From contig JAJRQI010000018.1 of the NCBI GenBank assembly GCA_024280335.1, forward strand, positions 1 through 60,293: DNA of 60,293 nucleotides, written 5' to 3'. Of the stretch, positions 18,887 to 28,219 are shown piece after piece; position 1 is the first letter of the stretch, and each line of letters starts with the position of its first letter. Below the pieces are notes generated by a model, which was not told where the DNA came from, ran no database searches, and saw only the letters and a list, made by a program, of their open reading frames with translations. The DNA is from Deltaproteobacteria bacterium. Lineage in GTDB: Bacteria; Desulfobacterota; Desulfuromonadia; Desulfuromonadales; Geopsychrobacteraceae. The position numbers and the translations under genes are program-made.

Positions 18887-19187
18887 GATGTATTAATAAA
18901 ACAGCGTATTAAAATTATATTAATTGACTGAGGGGTGCTGATCGCCAATTTGTAGCGTACATCAAATGAGAAGACAGACCGTACGGGGTCCGAACTCCAC
19001 TTGGGCACAGCGGACACTTCAGCAACAAATCGTTTTAATTGGTCAGAAACAAGTTAAAAACTTTGAAAGGAGGCTGAACAAAAAGATGCTGAACAACCAA
19101 GGGCCAGCCACTACGGTGGACCGACCAATTCGTGTTGGGTTTTTGAGTGAAAAACTATTTTGAGCGGAAAGAGAGAGGAGGAGTTTC
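18887..19187 (+). other. long 5' leader of the symporter operon
   Basis: About 300 nt separate the predicted transcription start from the first gene. The leader contains the 12-mer at 18900-18911 and an 8-bp inverted repeat AATTGGTC (19037-19044) / GACCAATT (19123-19130). Inside that repeat lies GGAGG (19069-19073), 12 nt before a 25-codon frame at 19086-19163. The spacing is too long for a confident leader peptide. I do not recognise a known riboswitch. Confidence 0.4.
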
Positions 19188-19442
19188 ATGAGTAGAGACA
19201 TTAATGAGTATTGGGGAACAGTCCTGAGTCTGCTGGCTAAGGTGCTGGTCGTCTGGTTTCTGGTATCCTACGGTGCCGGGATTCTGTTTGCTGAAGCCTT
19301 GAACAACATTTCACTGGGTGGCTACCCGCTGGGATTCTGGTTTGCACAGCAGGGTTCGATTTACGTGTTCGTTGCACTCATTTTCTTCTATGCCTGGAAG
19401 ATGGGAAAAATCGACGAAGAATTTGACGTCCACGAAGAATAA
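19188..19442 (+). CDS. DUF4212 small subunit of a sodium/solute symporter
   Basis: This 84-residue protein has two transmembrane helices (about residues 13-35, LLAKVLVVWFLVSYGAGILF, and 48-68, FAQQGSIYVFVALIFFYAW) and an acidic cytoplasmic end. It matches the DUF4212 family, described as the putative small subunit of SSS-type symporters, which is found next to the large subunit, as here. GAGGAGG lies 7 nt before the ATG. The large subunit follows after 14 nt with its own strong ribosome binding site. Confidence 0.9.
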   Translation: MSRDINEYWGTVLSLLAKVLVVWFLVSYGAGILFAEALNNISLGGYPLGFWFAQQGSIYVFVALIFFYAWKMGKIDEEFDVHEE

Positions 19443-19456
19443 GGAGGAACACATAA

Positions 19457-21271
19457 ATGGAACTTCAAACTATGACCTATCTTGTAGTCGGCTTTACATT
19501 TGCCCTCTACATCGGTATTGCAATCTGGGCTCGCGCCGGCAGCACCAGTGAATTCTACGTTGCCGGTGGCAGCGTCCACCCGGTACTCAACGGTATGGCA
19601 ACCGGCGCTGACTGGATGTCGGCAGCCTCTTTTATTTCGATGGCCGGCCTGATCGCCAACATGGGCTACGGCGGCGGTCTTTTCCTGATGGGCTGGACCG
19701 GTGGTTACGTTCTGCTGGCGATGCTGCTGGCGCCTTACCTGCGTAAGTTCGGTAAGTTCACCGTGCCACAGTTCGTCGGTGATCGCTTCTATTCCAAGGG
19801 CGCCAGCCTGGTCGCGGTTCTCTGCCTGTTGGCAGCATCGCTGACCTACATCATCGGTCAGATGACCGGTGTCGGCGTTGCCTTCTCCCGTTTCCTGGGC
19901 GTTTCCAACACCACCGGTATCTTTATCGGCATGGGCATCGTTTTCATGTACGCGGTTTTCGGCGGCATGAAAGGCATTACCTATACTCAGGTAGCTCAGT
20001 ACTGCGTGCTGATCCTTGCCTACACCGTTCCGGCGGTCTTCATTTCGATGCAGCTGACCGGCAACCCGCTGCCGCAGCTCGGCCTGGGTAGTGACTTTGT
20101 CGGCAGCGACATGTCCCTGCTAACCAAACTGGATCATGTTGTCACCGACCTCGGTTTCGGCAAGTACACCACCATGGTTCCCGGCAGCAAGCTGAATATG
20201 TTCGTTTATACCGTTTCATTGATGATCGGTACCGCTGGCCTGCCGCACGTTATCGTTCGTTTCTTCACCGTCCCCAAGGTTAAGGATGCCCGTTCCTCCG
20301 CCGGTTGGGCACTGGTCTTCATCGCCATCCTCTACACCACCGCTCCTGGTGTTGCCGCTATGGCCCGCCTGAACCTGCACAAAACCGTCAACACTGCAGT
20401 TGTCAGCGGCGGCGACGTCTTCGCTCCTGACGCCAGCATTGTTTACGAGACACGTCCCGACTGGATGAGCCGCTGGGAAGTTACCGGCCTGCTGAAGTTT
20501 ACTGACAAGAACGGCGACGGCCGTATCCAGTACTACAATGACAAGTCAAAAGACCCTGCATTCCTCGCCAAAGTTGAGGCAGCCGGTTGGAAAGGCAGCG
20601 AGTTGTCGGTTAACCGCGACATCATGGTTCTGGCTAACCCGGAAATCGCCATGTTGCCGAACTGGGTAATCGCTCTGGTTGCTGCCGGTGGTCTGGCTGC
20701 AGCGCTGTCGACTGCTGCCGGTCTGCTGCTCGCCATTTCTGCGGCGATCTCTCACGACCTGCTGAAAAGCATGTGGATGCCTGATCTCTCCGAGAAGGGT
20801 GAGCTGATGGCTGGTAAGATTGCTATGGCCTGTTCGATTATGGTCGCCGGTTATCTGGGTTTGAATCCTCCGGGCTTCGCCGCCGGTACCGTGGCCATCG
20901 CCTTCGGTCTGGCCGCCAGTTCACTGTTCCCCTGCCTGATGATGGGTATCTTCAGCAAGACCATGAATAAAGAAGGCGCGATCGCCGGTATGCTGGCAGG
21001 TCTCGGCATCACCATGTTCTACGTCTTCGCTCACAAGGGAATCTTCTTCATCAAGGGGACTTCGTTCCTCGGTCTCTTCGGCGGCAAGTCGAGCTTCTTC
21101 TTCGGCATTTCACCGAACGCTTTCGGCGCCATCGGTGCTGTTGTCAACTTCGCAGTGGCCTTCGCGGTTAAGAACATGACCGCTCCGGTACCTGAGAACA
21201 TCGCCAAGATGGTTGAGGACGTACGTATCCCACGTGGGTCCAAGGCGGTTGACGGAAGCCATGCTCACTAA
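19457..21271 (+). CDS. sodium/solute symporter, acetate-permease-like (SSS family)
   Basis: This 604-residue inner-membrane carrier of the SSS family has about 13 hydrophobic segments; the early motif FYVAGGSVHPVLNGMATGADWMSAASF is typical of ActP-like proteins. It belongs to the subgroup that pairs with DUF4212 and probably imports acetate or another short monocarboxylate with Na+. Around residues 345-385 a loop carries an EF-hand-like segment (DKNGDGRIQ), a feature I associate with this subgroup. GGAGG lies upstream of the ATG. It is followed by a strong terminator. The substrate is inferred from family and from the IclR neighbour. Confidence 0.9.
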   Translation: MELQTMTYLVVGFTFALYIGIAIWARAGSTSEFYVAGGSVHPVLNGMATGADWMSAASFISMAGLIANMGYGGGLFLMGWTGGYVLLAMLLAPYLRKFGKFTVPQFVGDRFYSKGASLVAVLCLLAASLTYIIGQMTGVGVAFSRFLGVSNTTGIFIGMGIVFMYAVFGGMKGITYTQVAQYCVLILAYTVPAVFISMQLTGNPLPQLGLGSDFVGSDMSLLTKLDHVVTDLGFGKYTTMVPGSKLNMFVYTVSLMIGTAGLPHVIVRFFTVPKVKDARSSAGWALVFIAILYTTAPGVAAMARLNLHKTVNTAVVSGGDVFAPDASIVYETRPDWMSRWEVTGLLKFTDKNGDGRIQYYNDKSKDPAFLAKVEAAGWKGSELSVNRDIMVLANPEIAMLPNWVIALVAAGGLAAALSTAAGLLLAISAAISHDLLKSMWMPDLSEKGELMAGKIAMACSIMVAGYLGLNPPGFAAGTVAIAFGLAASSLFPCLMMGIFSKTMNKEGAIAGMLAGLGITMFYVFAHKGIFFIKGTSFLGLFGGKSSFFFGISPNAFGAIGAVVNFAVAFAVKNMTAPVPENIAKMVEDVRIPRGSKAVDGSHAH

Positions 21272-21315
21272 AGATTATGTGTCGCTATTGATCTGAGTTT
21301 TAGGCTCGATCATTG

Positions 21316-21347
21316 ACCCCGTCAGCTCTGCTGGCGGGGTTTTTTTA
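21316..21347 (+). terminator. Rho-independent terminator after the symporter operon
   Basis: An 11-bp stem (21316-21326 / 21330-21340, one G-T pair) with loop TCT is followed by seven Ts. Confidence 0.92.
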
Positions 21348-21436
21348 AACTTTTTTATTGCCTGCATGCATCATCATCAGGTAAAAATGCTCAGCCTGTC
21401 AGCACCCCTGCTCGATATGGACAACTGGAGACCGGA

Positions 21437-21841
21437 ATGATATTTGACGTAAGCGTGGCAATGACTTGGATCCTCTTTCTGGCTCTTTTCCCGATGGCCT
21501 TCATCTGGCTGCGCCGTGCCTGGCGGATATTCCTCAAGAAGAACTACTCCGAAGTAGCGATCAAGCGGGGAGAATCCCCCAAAAACCCGGAAAAATGGGC
21601 GCCGATTGTCGGCATCATCAACCTGGCTGCCGGTGCGGTTGTGGTCTGGATTATCATCGGAGTCCCGTTCTGGATTGCCAGCGGCATCCTCATCGGCCCC
21701 TTTCAGGAATATGATACCTGGAGCGCTGTGGCTGGAGTGACCATCTGGGCGAAGATTTTTGCTGACTTCATTGTCAAAATGCAGGCCCACCCGTTCAAGT
21801 TCAACCTGAAGAAGAAAGCTGAAGGGAGTAAATCTGATTAG
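21437..21841 (+). CDS. small membrane protein of unknown function
   Basis: I do not recognise a named family. The 134-residue protein has an N-terminal helix (about residues 8-27, MTWILFLALFPMAFIWLRRA), a basic loop with Pro-Lys-Trp (SPKNPEKWAP), and two further helices (about 58-85 and 90-110), ending in a Lys-rich tail. GGAG lies 6 nt before the ATG. It sits after the symporter terminator and before the DUF294 regulator on the same strand, with a terminator on each side, so it appears to be a single-gene unit. A role connected with the symporter or its regulator is only a guess from position. Confidence 0.75.
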   Translation: MIFDVSVAMTWILFLALFPMAFIWLRRAWRIFLKKNYSEVAIKRGESPKNPEKWAPIVGIINLAAGAVVVWIIIGVPFWIASGILIGPFQEYDTWSAVAGVTIWAKIFADFIVKMQAHPFKFNLKKKAEGSKSD

Positions 21842-21883
21842 CTTTTTCCACCCGTCTTCATATGCTACCCTCTTCGCGACATG

Positions 21884-21908
21884 AGGCTTCCTGCGTGGAA
21901 GCCTTTTT
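21884..21908 (+). terminator. Rho-independent terminator
   Basis: An 8-bp stem AGGCTTCC/GGAAGCCT with loop TGCGT is followed by TTTTT; it ends the small membrane-protein transcript. Confidence 0.85.
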
Positions 21909-21945
21909 CGTCTATCATAGATAGAACTGGGGATAGGGAGCACAC

Positions 21946-23820
21946 ATGGGCCTGAACCTGACTTTGAAAGACGCGGAACCTTTCTGCCATCTGCCGGACG
22001 AGGCTTTTGACGAACTGAATCGGGTGGCAATCAGCAAGGCGTATCCGGCGCATTTCCACATTTTCAACCAGCACGACCCCCCCTCCGATTACCTCTACAT
22101 TATCAAGTCCGGACTGGTGGAAATCGTCGCCCTGACTCCGGGCGGGGTGGAAATGGTCGTCGACATCCGCAAGGAAGGCGCTTTTTTCGGCAGCACGCCG
22201 ATCTTTACCGGGACGGAATATACTGCCGGCGCTCGTACGGTAACCAAAACCGAGTGTTATCTGATTCCGGCCGAACTGCTCAAAAAAACCGCAAAACACC
22301 ATCCCCACCTTCGCCAATATTTCACCCACGCCATCTACTCCCGGGTTCGCAACCTGTATGCGGAGATGGTCGACGATCACAACAAAGCAGCTCGGTCAAA
22401 AATGGAGGCCTATCCATTTCAGAAGCGACTCTCCGACATCATGTCTTCCCCCGTTGAGACTTGCCCCTTAACAGCAACGGTAAAAGAAATTGCTCGACAG
22501 ATGACGCGGAAAAAGGTGGGAGCAATCCTGGTCTGCAATAAGAACGGGGAATTGTCAGGGATTATCACCGAACGTGATCTGATCACCAAATCTCTTGCCA
22601 GAGAGGCCGACGACCTTCGAGGTTCAACTGCCGCGCAGGTGATGACCGCGCAGCCCTTCAGCATGTCTCCACACACCTACATGTACGAAGCGACCAGTTT
22701 TATGGTCGAGCATCAGATCAGCTATCTGCCGATCCTTGATCAACAGAAGCTGGTCGGCATAGTCACCCAGCAGGGGCTGATGAAATATCGCAGTCAGAAA
22801 TCACTGCTGCTGATCGAACGTATCAAGAAAGCCGGGACGATTGAGGAGTTAACGACAGCCAAAGCAAATCTGACCAAAGTGGCCAAAGCCCTGTTGAGTG
22901 AAGCCCGCTCGCACGCGGAAACGGTGGAAATCATCTCCTATATCCACCATTGTATTTTGCAACGCGGCTTTGAAATCGTTCTGGAAAGAATGAGTGATCA
23001 GGGCTTAACGCCCCCCGCCATCCGCTACTGTTTTATCATCATGGGCAGCGGCGGTCGCAAAGAGATGTTACTCGGCCCCGATCAAGACAGCGGCTTCATC
23101 TTTGAAAACTATCCTGACGATAAAAAGGCCGAATTCGACGCCTTCTTTATCCCCTTCGGCGAAGAACTGGTTGAGGCCTTCGCCCGGATCGGCTACCCTC
23201 GCTGCAACGGCAATGTGATGGTCAACAACCCCCTCTGGCGCGGTCGTCTGAACGACTGGCAAAACCGGATTGCCGGCTGGATCAACACACCGGAACCACA
23301 GAAGGTCAGATACTCAACCATCTTCTTCGATTTCATGCCGTTGGTGGGCGACCCGTCGCTCTGTCAGGATTTACGTAACATTGTCCACGAACAGATCCGA
23401 AAATTTCCGCTGTTCCTCTACCACATGATGGAACTGGACTTCAAACATAAGGTGCCGTTAACCCTGCTCGGGCGCTTTTCACTGGAAAAAGACCAAAAGC
23501 ACAAAGGGCAACTCTCCACCAAACAGACCGGCAGTATCTTCATTGTTGATTGCGTACGCATGTTCATGCTGGCAAATCAGGTGGATGCCACCACCACCCT
23601 TGAGCGTCTCGATCGGTTGGTAAAACTGAACATTTTCAGTCAGGATAGTGCCGAACACCTCAAGGCCGCCTTTGAAGCCTTCACCTTTTTACGCCTGCGC
23701 AACGAAATCAGGCTGGTCGAGAAGGGTCAGTCCCCCTCACATTATCTGGACCCTTACGCCCTGAGCAGCACTGAACAGGATCTGCTGAAAGAAGCCTTTC
23801 GCGCCGCCAGCAAGCTGTAG
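21946..23820 (+). CDS. cNMP-binding / CBS-pair / DUF294 nucleotidyltransferase-like regulator
   Basis: This 624-residue soluble protein has, in order, a cyclic-nucleotide-binding-like domain (about 15-140, with DYLYIIKSGLVEIV), two CBS domains (about 160-280, with VGAILVCNKNGELSGIITERDL), a DUF294 nucleotidyltransferase-like domain (about 320-460, with GSGGRKEMLLGPDQDSG holding the paired Asp residues) and a DUF294 C-terminal substrate-binding helical domain (about 480-624). The layout resembles GlnD-type signalling enzymes. Such genes commonly sit next to DUF4212/SSS symporters, so it may sense energy state and modulate acid uptake. It has its own start after a terminator and ends before a two-way terminator. 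Activity and substrate are unknown. Confidence 0.88.
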   Translation: MGLNLTLKDAEPFCHLPDEAFDELNRVAISKAYPAHFHIFNQHDPPSDYLYIIKSGLVEIVALTPGGVEMVVDIRKEGAFFGSTPIFTGTEYTAGARTVTKTECYLIPAELLKKTAKHHPHLRQYFTHAIYSRVRNLYAEMVDDHNKAARSKMEAYPFQKRLSDIMSSPVETCPLTATVKEIARQMTRKKVGAILVCNKNGELSGIITERDLITKSLAREADDLRGSTAAQVMTAQPFSMSPHTYMYEATSFMVEHQISYLPILDQQKLVGIVTQQGLMKYRSQKSLLLIERIKKAGTIEELTTAKANLTKVAKALLSEARSHAETVEIISYIHHCILQRGFEIVLERMSDQGLTPPAIRYCFIIMGSGGRKEMLLGPDQDSGFIFENYPDDKKAEFDAFFIPFGEELVEAFARIGYPRCNGNVMVNNPLWRGRLNDWQNRIAGWINTPEPQKVRYSTIFFDFMPLVGDPSLCQDLRNIVHEQIRKFPLFLYHMMELDFKHKVPLTLLGRFSLEKDQKHKGQLSTKQTGSIFIVDCVRMFMLANQVDATTTLERLDRLVKLNIFSQDSAEHLKAAFEAFTFLRLRNEIRLVEKGQSPSHYLDPYALSSTEQDLLKEAFRAASKL

Positions 23821-23854
23821 GATTCGACAAGGCGGCACTTCGACGTCGGCTGAA

Positions 23855-23897
23855 TAAAAAACCCCGTGCATGACTCAAGCCACACACGGGGTTTATA
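23855..23897. terminator. bidirectional terminator between convergent genes
   Basis: The stem AAACCCCGTG (23859-23868) / CACGGGGTTT (23885-23894) has a T-rich tail on both strands; it serves the DUF294 gene (+) and the UspA gene (-). Confidence 0.88.
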
Positions 23898-23916
23898 TTT
23901 ATTGATACGCCAGAGG

Positions 23917-24411
23917 TCAGCGACCGATCTGTGGCGGGACAATGACGACGCTCCGATTGGTTTTGCGCAGAATTTTCTCCGCCACGCTGCCCAGAAATGC
24001 GTAATGTAACCGCCCCTTGCTGTGACTGCCGAGAACGATCATGTCGACATCCAGCTGGTCTGCAACGGAGAGAATCATCGGCGCCGGTTCGCCATGATGA
24101 ACTTCAATCCTGGGGGGATGCATCACTTCCTCCTCGGCCAGTTCCGTCTCTGCCTGGATAATCAGCTGCAATTGTTCACGCGTCTGTCTGGCCAGTTCTG
24201 CTTCGTTCTTTGCGTTTAATTTTGCCAATTTATCCGCCCCCATGGTCAAGGCCACCATATTCAGGACCGCATGATCGACGGTCGGCATAACGTGCAGGAC
24301 ATGCACCTGGGCGTGAAATTTACGCCCCAGCTCCAACGCATAGCGAATAACATTGGCAGATTCTTTGCTTAGATCTTTGGCAACGAGGATATTTTCTAGC
24401 TTTATACTCAT
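23917..24411 (-). CDS. universal stress protein (UspA family)
   Basis: This 164-residue cytoplasmic UspA protein starts MSIKLENILVAKDLS and has an ATP-binding-type signature near the C-terminus (VLGSHSKGRLHYAFLGSVAEKILR), so it probably binds ATP and dimerises. Family members help survival under starvation or oxidative stress. I choose the ATG at 24411 because GGAG lies 5 nt upstream; an ATG 15 codons earlier has no such site. It is the last gene in its direction before the shared terminator, 95 nt downstream of the TRAP permease gene on the same strand, a pairing sometimes seen with TRAP transporters. Confidence 0.9.
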   Translation of the reverse strand: MSIKLENILVAKDLSKESANVIRYALELGRKFHAQVHVLHVMPTVDHAVLNMVALTMGADKLAKLNAKNEAELARQTREQLQLIIQAETELAEEEVMHPPRIEVHHGEPAPMILSVADQLDVDMIVLGSHSKGRLHYAFLGSVAEKILRKTNRSVVIVPPQIGR

Positions 24412-24506
24412 AGCGGCTCCCTTTTTTATCAACCGGCCAGACGAAATCACCTTCATCCGTTAAAGTATACAACGAAAAGAAACTGAGATTTCACACCTCT
24501 ATCGGG

Positions 24507-27092
24507 TCAAGCGGCAACGGGTTCAGGCTGCTGTTTTCTGCGGCGAAATTGAATCAGCCACACCAGGCCGTAGAGTGCGACTGCCGGAAAATACATCAAT
24601 TCTTTCGGCAACCGGTGGCTGGGAACCTGAATACTTAGGATTTCCTGATCGAAATCGACTCCCGATTTCTCTGCAGCACTGGCAAAAACAACATTGTCGA
24701 TAAAGATCTTACCCTCCTCATCACGTGTTTCAAAACCCATTCCGGCCAGTTTTTCAACGCCGCTCGGCTCATCTCCAACCGTCAACATGATCGTCTTGGT
24801 AAATGCCTTACCGCTCATTTTCTCACCCTTGAGCATAATCCGCAGCGAAGAACCGGGATCCATATCAGCGACATAAGACACAATCTGGGTCGGTGGTTCC
24901 TCGAGCAAGGGCGGGAAAATCTTATCCCAGACAATCCCCGGCCGAAACAAAATCAAGGCAACCAGCAGCAGGGCAACCGTTTCCCAGATCCGACATTTGA
25001 CCAGAAAATAGCCCTGGGTTCCCGCCGCAAACGCAAGCATGGCAAGGACTGCGGCAACCACCACAATAATCAGGTCATACCAGTGAGCGATGCCGATCAT
25101 CAGCAACTTGGTATTGAAGATGAACATAAATGGCAATACGGCAGTTCGTATATCGTAGATAAACCCCTGAATCCCGGTCTTGATCGGATCGCCGCCCGAT
25201 ATGCCAGCGGCGGCAAAAGCCGCCAACCCCACCGGCGGCGTATCATCGGCAAGAATTCCGAAATAGAAGACGAACAGGTGCGCAGCGATCAGCGGAACGA
25301 TCAAACCGTTCTGCGCCGCCAGATTGACAATAACCGGAGCCATCAGGGTCGATACAACGATGTAGTTCGCCGTAGTCGGTAAACCCATCCCGAGGATCAG
25401 GCTGATAATTGCCGTAAACAGCAGAATCAGCATCAGACTGCCACCGGAGATAAACTCGACAAATTCGGTCATCACCAGACCGATCCCGGTCAGGGTCACA
25501 GTGCCGACGATGATCCCGGCGGCGGCGGTTGCGACACCGATACCGATCATATTTCTGGCACCGGCGACACTGCCGTCAATCAGGTCGAAGAAACCAGCCT
25601 TAAAGGTGAACTCTGCACCCTGCATTTTCCGGAAGACACCTTTCAGCTGTCGCTGCGACAACAGGATGACAATCATCAACACCGTGGCCCAAAAAGCCGA
25701 CAGGGCCGGCGACAGCCGCTCTACCGTCAGGCACCACATCAGCACGACAACCGGTAGTAGAAAATAATATCCAGCTTGTGCCGTCTTCCCCAGATGGGGC
25801 AGTTCCCTGATCTCAGTGCTTTGCTCCAATTCAGGAACCTTGCAGGCATACCAGAGCAGGAGCAGGTAAGCAGCCGCCAGCAGCAGTGAAACCACATAGA
25901 TGGTCGCGTCACCGGCCGCGACTTTAATCCAGCCCAGGCCGTAATAGGTCACACCGGTAAGGATAATCATAAACAGAAAAGCAAAAGCAAACGACAGCAA
26001 GCGCTGTGCAACGGTCTTGGTAATGGTTTTCTTCATCCCCTCAAGACCCATTTTACAGGCTTCAAGATGGACGATATAAACCAGCGCGACATAGGAGATG
26101 ATCGCCGGCAGAAACGCATGCTTAATCACTTCAATGTAGGAAATCCCGACATATTCTACCATCAGAAAGGCCGCAGCACCCATGACCGGGGGCATCAGCT
26201 GACCGTTGGTGGAGCAGGCGACCTCAATCGCACCGGCTTTTTCCGATGAAAAGCCGACTTTTTTCATCAACGGGATGGTAAAGGTTCCGGTGGTCACCAC
26301 GTTGGCGATCGAAGATCCGGACACCAGACCGGTCAAACCGGAAGAGACGACGGCGGCTTTCGCCGGGCCGCCTTTCAGGTGGCCGAGGGCGGCAAAAGCC
26401 GTACGGATAAAATAGTTTCCGGCACCGGCCGCCTCTAAAAGCGCGCCGAACAACACGAACATGAAGACCATACCGGTTGAGACCCCGACTGCCACACCGA
26501 AAACCCCTTCGGTTCCCAGCCAGTAATGGGACATCCCTTTGACCAGACTGGCCCCCTTGTGGGCAATGACATCCGGCATGTACTGACCGCCGAAGGTGTA
26601 AGTAATGAAAACCAGCGCGACGATCATCAGTGGCGGGCCCAAAGCCCGACGAGTTGCCTCCAGCAGCAGAATCAGACCGACGACCGAAACGATCAGATCC
26701 AGCTGGGTCGGCAAACCGGGGCGATCGGCAAGTTGCACATAAAAAATATAGAGATATGCCGAGCAGAAGGCGCCGAGCAGCCCCAACGCCCAATCCTGCA
26801 GCGGGATATACTTGGTCGGTGATTTTTTAAAGGTCGGGAACGCGGTAAAAGACAGAAAAATTGCAAACGCCAGGTGAATCGCCCGCGCTTCAGTGTCGTT
26901 GATGACAAATAAATTAAACAAAAAAGGCAGCGGGGAAGCATACCAGAGCTGAAATATTGTCCAGATGAGCGGGACCGCAAACAGAACCTTTTTCGGAAAT
27001 GCGCCGGTCGGATTCCGCGCACCGGACTCCGTTTCAGCAATCATCTCCTGGAGTTCTTCTTCAGTCTTGATAGTCTCTTTTGATTCAGTCAT
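24507..27092 (-). CDS. TRAP transporter fused 4TM/12TM permease with C-terminal DUF3394
   Basis: This 861-residue inner-membrane protein fuses the small (DctQ-like) and large (DctM-like) TRAP subunits. The N-terminal third has four to five helices; the large part carries the motifs GLTGLVSGSSIANVVTTGTF, LILGMGLPTTANYIVV and ADDTPPVGLAAFAAAGISGG, and a periplasmic-facing DUF3394-type domain follows at about 730-830. It takes up a carboxylate or similar solute using an ion gradient, fed by the TAXI receptor encoded upstream. I choose ATG 27092 over a GTG at 27101. A hairpin stands between receptor and permease. The substrate cannot be read from sequence. Confidence 0.92.
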   Translation of the reverse strand: MTESKETIKTEEELQEMIAETESGARNPTGAFPKKVLFAVPLIWTIFQLWYASPLPFLFNLFVINDTEARAIHLAFAIFLSFTAFPTFKKSPTKYIPLQDWALGLLGAFCSAYLYIFYVQLADRPGLPTQLDLIVSVVGLILLLEATRRALGPPLMIVALVFITYTFGGQYMPDVIAHKGASLVKGMSHYWLGTEGVFGVAVGVSTGMVFMFVLFGALLEAAGAGNYFIRTAFAALGHLKGGPAKAAVVSSGLTGLVSGSSIANVVTTGTFTIPLMKKVGFSSEKAGAIEVACSTNGQLMPPVMGAAAFLMVEYVGISYIEVIKHAFLPAIISYVALVYIVHLEACKMGLEGMKKTITKTVAQRLLSFAFAFLFMIILTGVTYYGLGWIKVAAGDATIYVVSLLLAAAYLLLLWYACKVPELEQSTEIRELPHLGKTAQAGYYFLLPVVVLMWCLTVERLSPALSAFWATVLMIVILLSQRQLKGVFRKMQGAEFTFKAGFFDLIDGSVAGARNMIGIGVATAAAGIIVGTVTLTGIGLVMTEFVEFISGGSLMLILLFTAIISLILGMGLPTTANYIVVSTLMAPVIVNLAAQNGLIVPLIAAHLFVFYFGILADDTPPVGLAAFAAAGISGGDPIKTGIQGFIYDIRTAVLPFMFIFNTKLLMIGIAHWYDLIIVVVAAVLAMLAFAAGTQGYFLVKCRIWETVALLLVALILFRPGIVWDKIFPPLLEEPPTQIVSYVADMDPGSSLRIMLKGEKMSGKAFTKTIMLTVGDEPSGVEKLAGMGFETRDEEGKIFIDNVVFASAAEKSGVDFDQEILSIQVPSHRLPKELMYFPAVALYGLVWLIQFRRRKQQPEPVAA

Positions 27093-27192
27093 GGCAAACA
27101 CCCTTTTGGCGTGACAAAGATCGATCGGTACCCTTCGATGAATGAGTCAAAAAGTGATACTTGCAACCATCAAATCACCGCAGGGGCGACAG

Positions 27193-27226
27193 AAAAAAAG
27201 TGCACCGCAGTCAGCGGTGCACTTTT
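27193..27226 (-). terminator. hairpin between TRAP receptor and permease genes (partial terminator)
   Basis: On the minus strand GTGCACCGC pairs with GCGGTGCAC around a 5-nt loop and is followed by a T-run. Lying between receptor and permease, it would let most transcripts end after the receptor, which is needed in excess. Confidence 0.8.
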
Positions 27227-27247
27227 GCCTGTCAATAGAGCACAGGG

Positions 27248-28219
27248 CTACATCAAACCTACTTCTTTGTAGTACTTGATCGCGCCTTTGTGCAGCGGTG
27301 CGGAAAGACCGTCTTTGATCATCTCCTCAGGCTTCAGGTTAGCAAATGCCGGATGAAGTTTTTTGAAATCATCAAAATTCTCAAAAACCGCCTTAACGAC
27401 ATTGTAGATGACATTTTCCGGGACGTTGGCGGAAGAAACAAAGGTTGCACCGACGCCGAAAGTTTTGGTGTCGGTCGCGGTGCCGCGATACATGCCGCCC
27501 GGGATGGTTGCGGTACGGTAGTAATCATTGTCGGCAACCAATTTATCGATAACCGGACCATCCACAGTGACCATAACGGAATCACAGGAGGTGCTGGCTT
27601 CTTTGATCGAACCGCTGGGGTGACCGACGGTGAAAATCATGGCGTCGATTTTGTTGTCGCACAGAGCTTTGGACTGCTCGGAAGATTTCAGCTCGGAAGC
27701 GAGTTTGAAATCAGCCTTGGTCCAACCCATAGCATTCATGACAACTTCCATGGTACCGCGCTGACCAGAGCCCGGGTTGCCGATGTTGACGCGCTTGCCT
27801 TTGAGATCCATGAAGTTCTTGATTCCGGAATCAGCACGGGCGACAACAGTAAACGGCTCGGGATGAACGGAGAAAACCGCACGCAGGTCTTTGTTTGGGC
27901 CTTGTGACTTGAATTTGCTGGTGCCGTGATAGGCATGATACTGCCAATCGGACTGAGCGACACCCATATCCAGCTCACCGGCTCTGATGGTATTCAGATT
28001 GTAAACGGACCCACCGGTGCTTTCGACTGAGCAACGGATGCCATGTTCTTTTCTGGTTTTGTTCACCAGCCGACAGATTGCCCCGCCGGTCGGATAATAA
28101 ACACCGGTAACGCCGCCGGTGCCGATAGTGACAAACTGGGTTTTCGCTTCAGCCTGGCCGACCGGAACAAAGCTGACCGCAACGCCGAAAGCCAACAGGA
28201 ACATAAAAAATCTCTTCAT
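27248..28219 (-). CDS. TAXI-family TRAP transporter solute receptor
   Basis: This 323-residue periplasmic binding protein has a clear signal peptide ([25 protein letters not shown]). The mature part starts [26 protein letters not shown], the hallmark of TAXI (TRAP-associated extracytoplasmic immunogenic) receptors, followed by [17 protein letters not shown] and [18 protein letters not shown] choose ATG 28219 because GGAGGA lies about 6 nt upstream. It is the first gene of a receptor-hairpin-permease unit. The ligand is unknown; characterised TAXI ligands include glutamate/glutamine-like solutes. Confidence 0.94.
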   Translation of the reverse strand: MKRFFMFLLAFGVAVSFVPVGQAEAKTQFVTIGTGGVTGVYYPTGGAICRLVNKTRKEHGIRCSVESTGGSVYNLNTIRAGELDMGVAQSDWQYHAYHGTSKFKSQGPNKDLRAVFSVHPEPFTVVARADSGIKNFMDLKGKRVNIGNPGSGQRGTMEVVMNAMGWTKADFKLASELKSSEQSKALCDNKIDAMIFTVGHPSGSIKEASTSCDSVMVTVDGPVIDKLVADNDYYRTATIPGGMYRGTATDTKTFGVGATFVSSANVPENVIYNVVKAVFENFDDFKKLHPAFANLKPEEMIKDGLSAPLHKGAIKYYKEVGLM

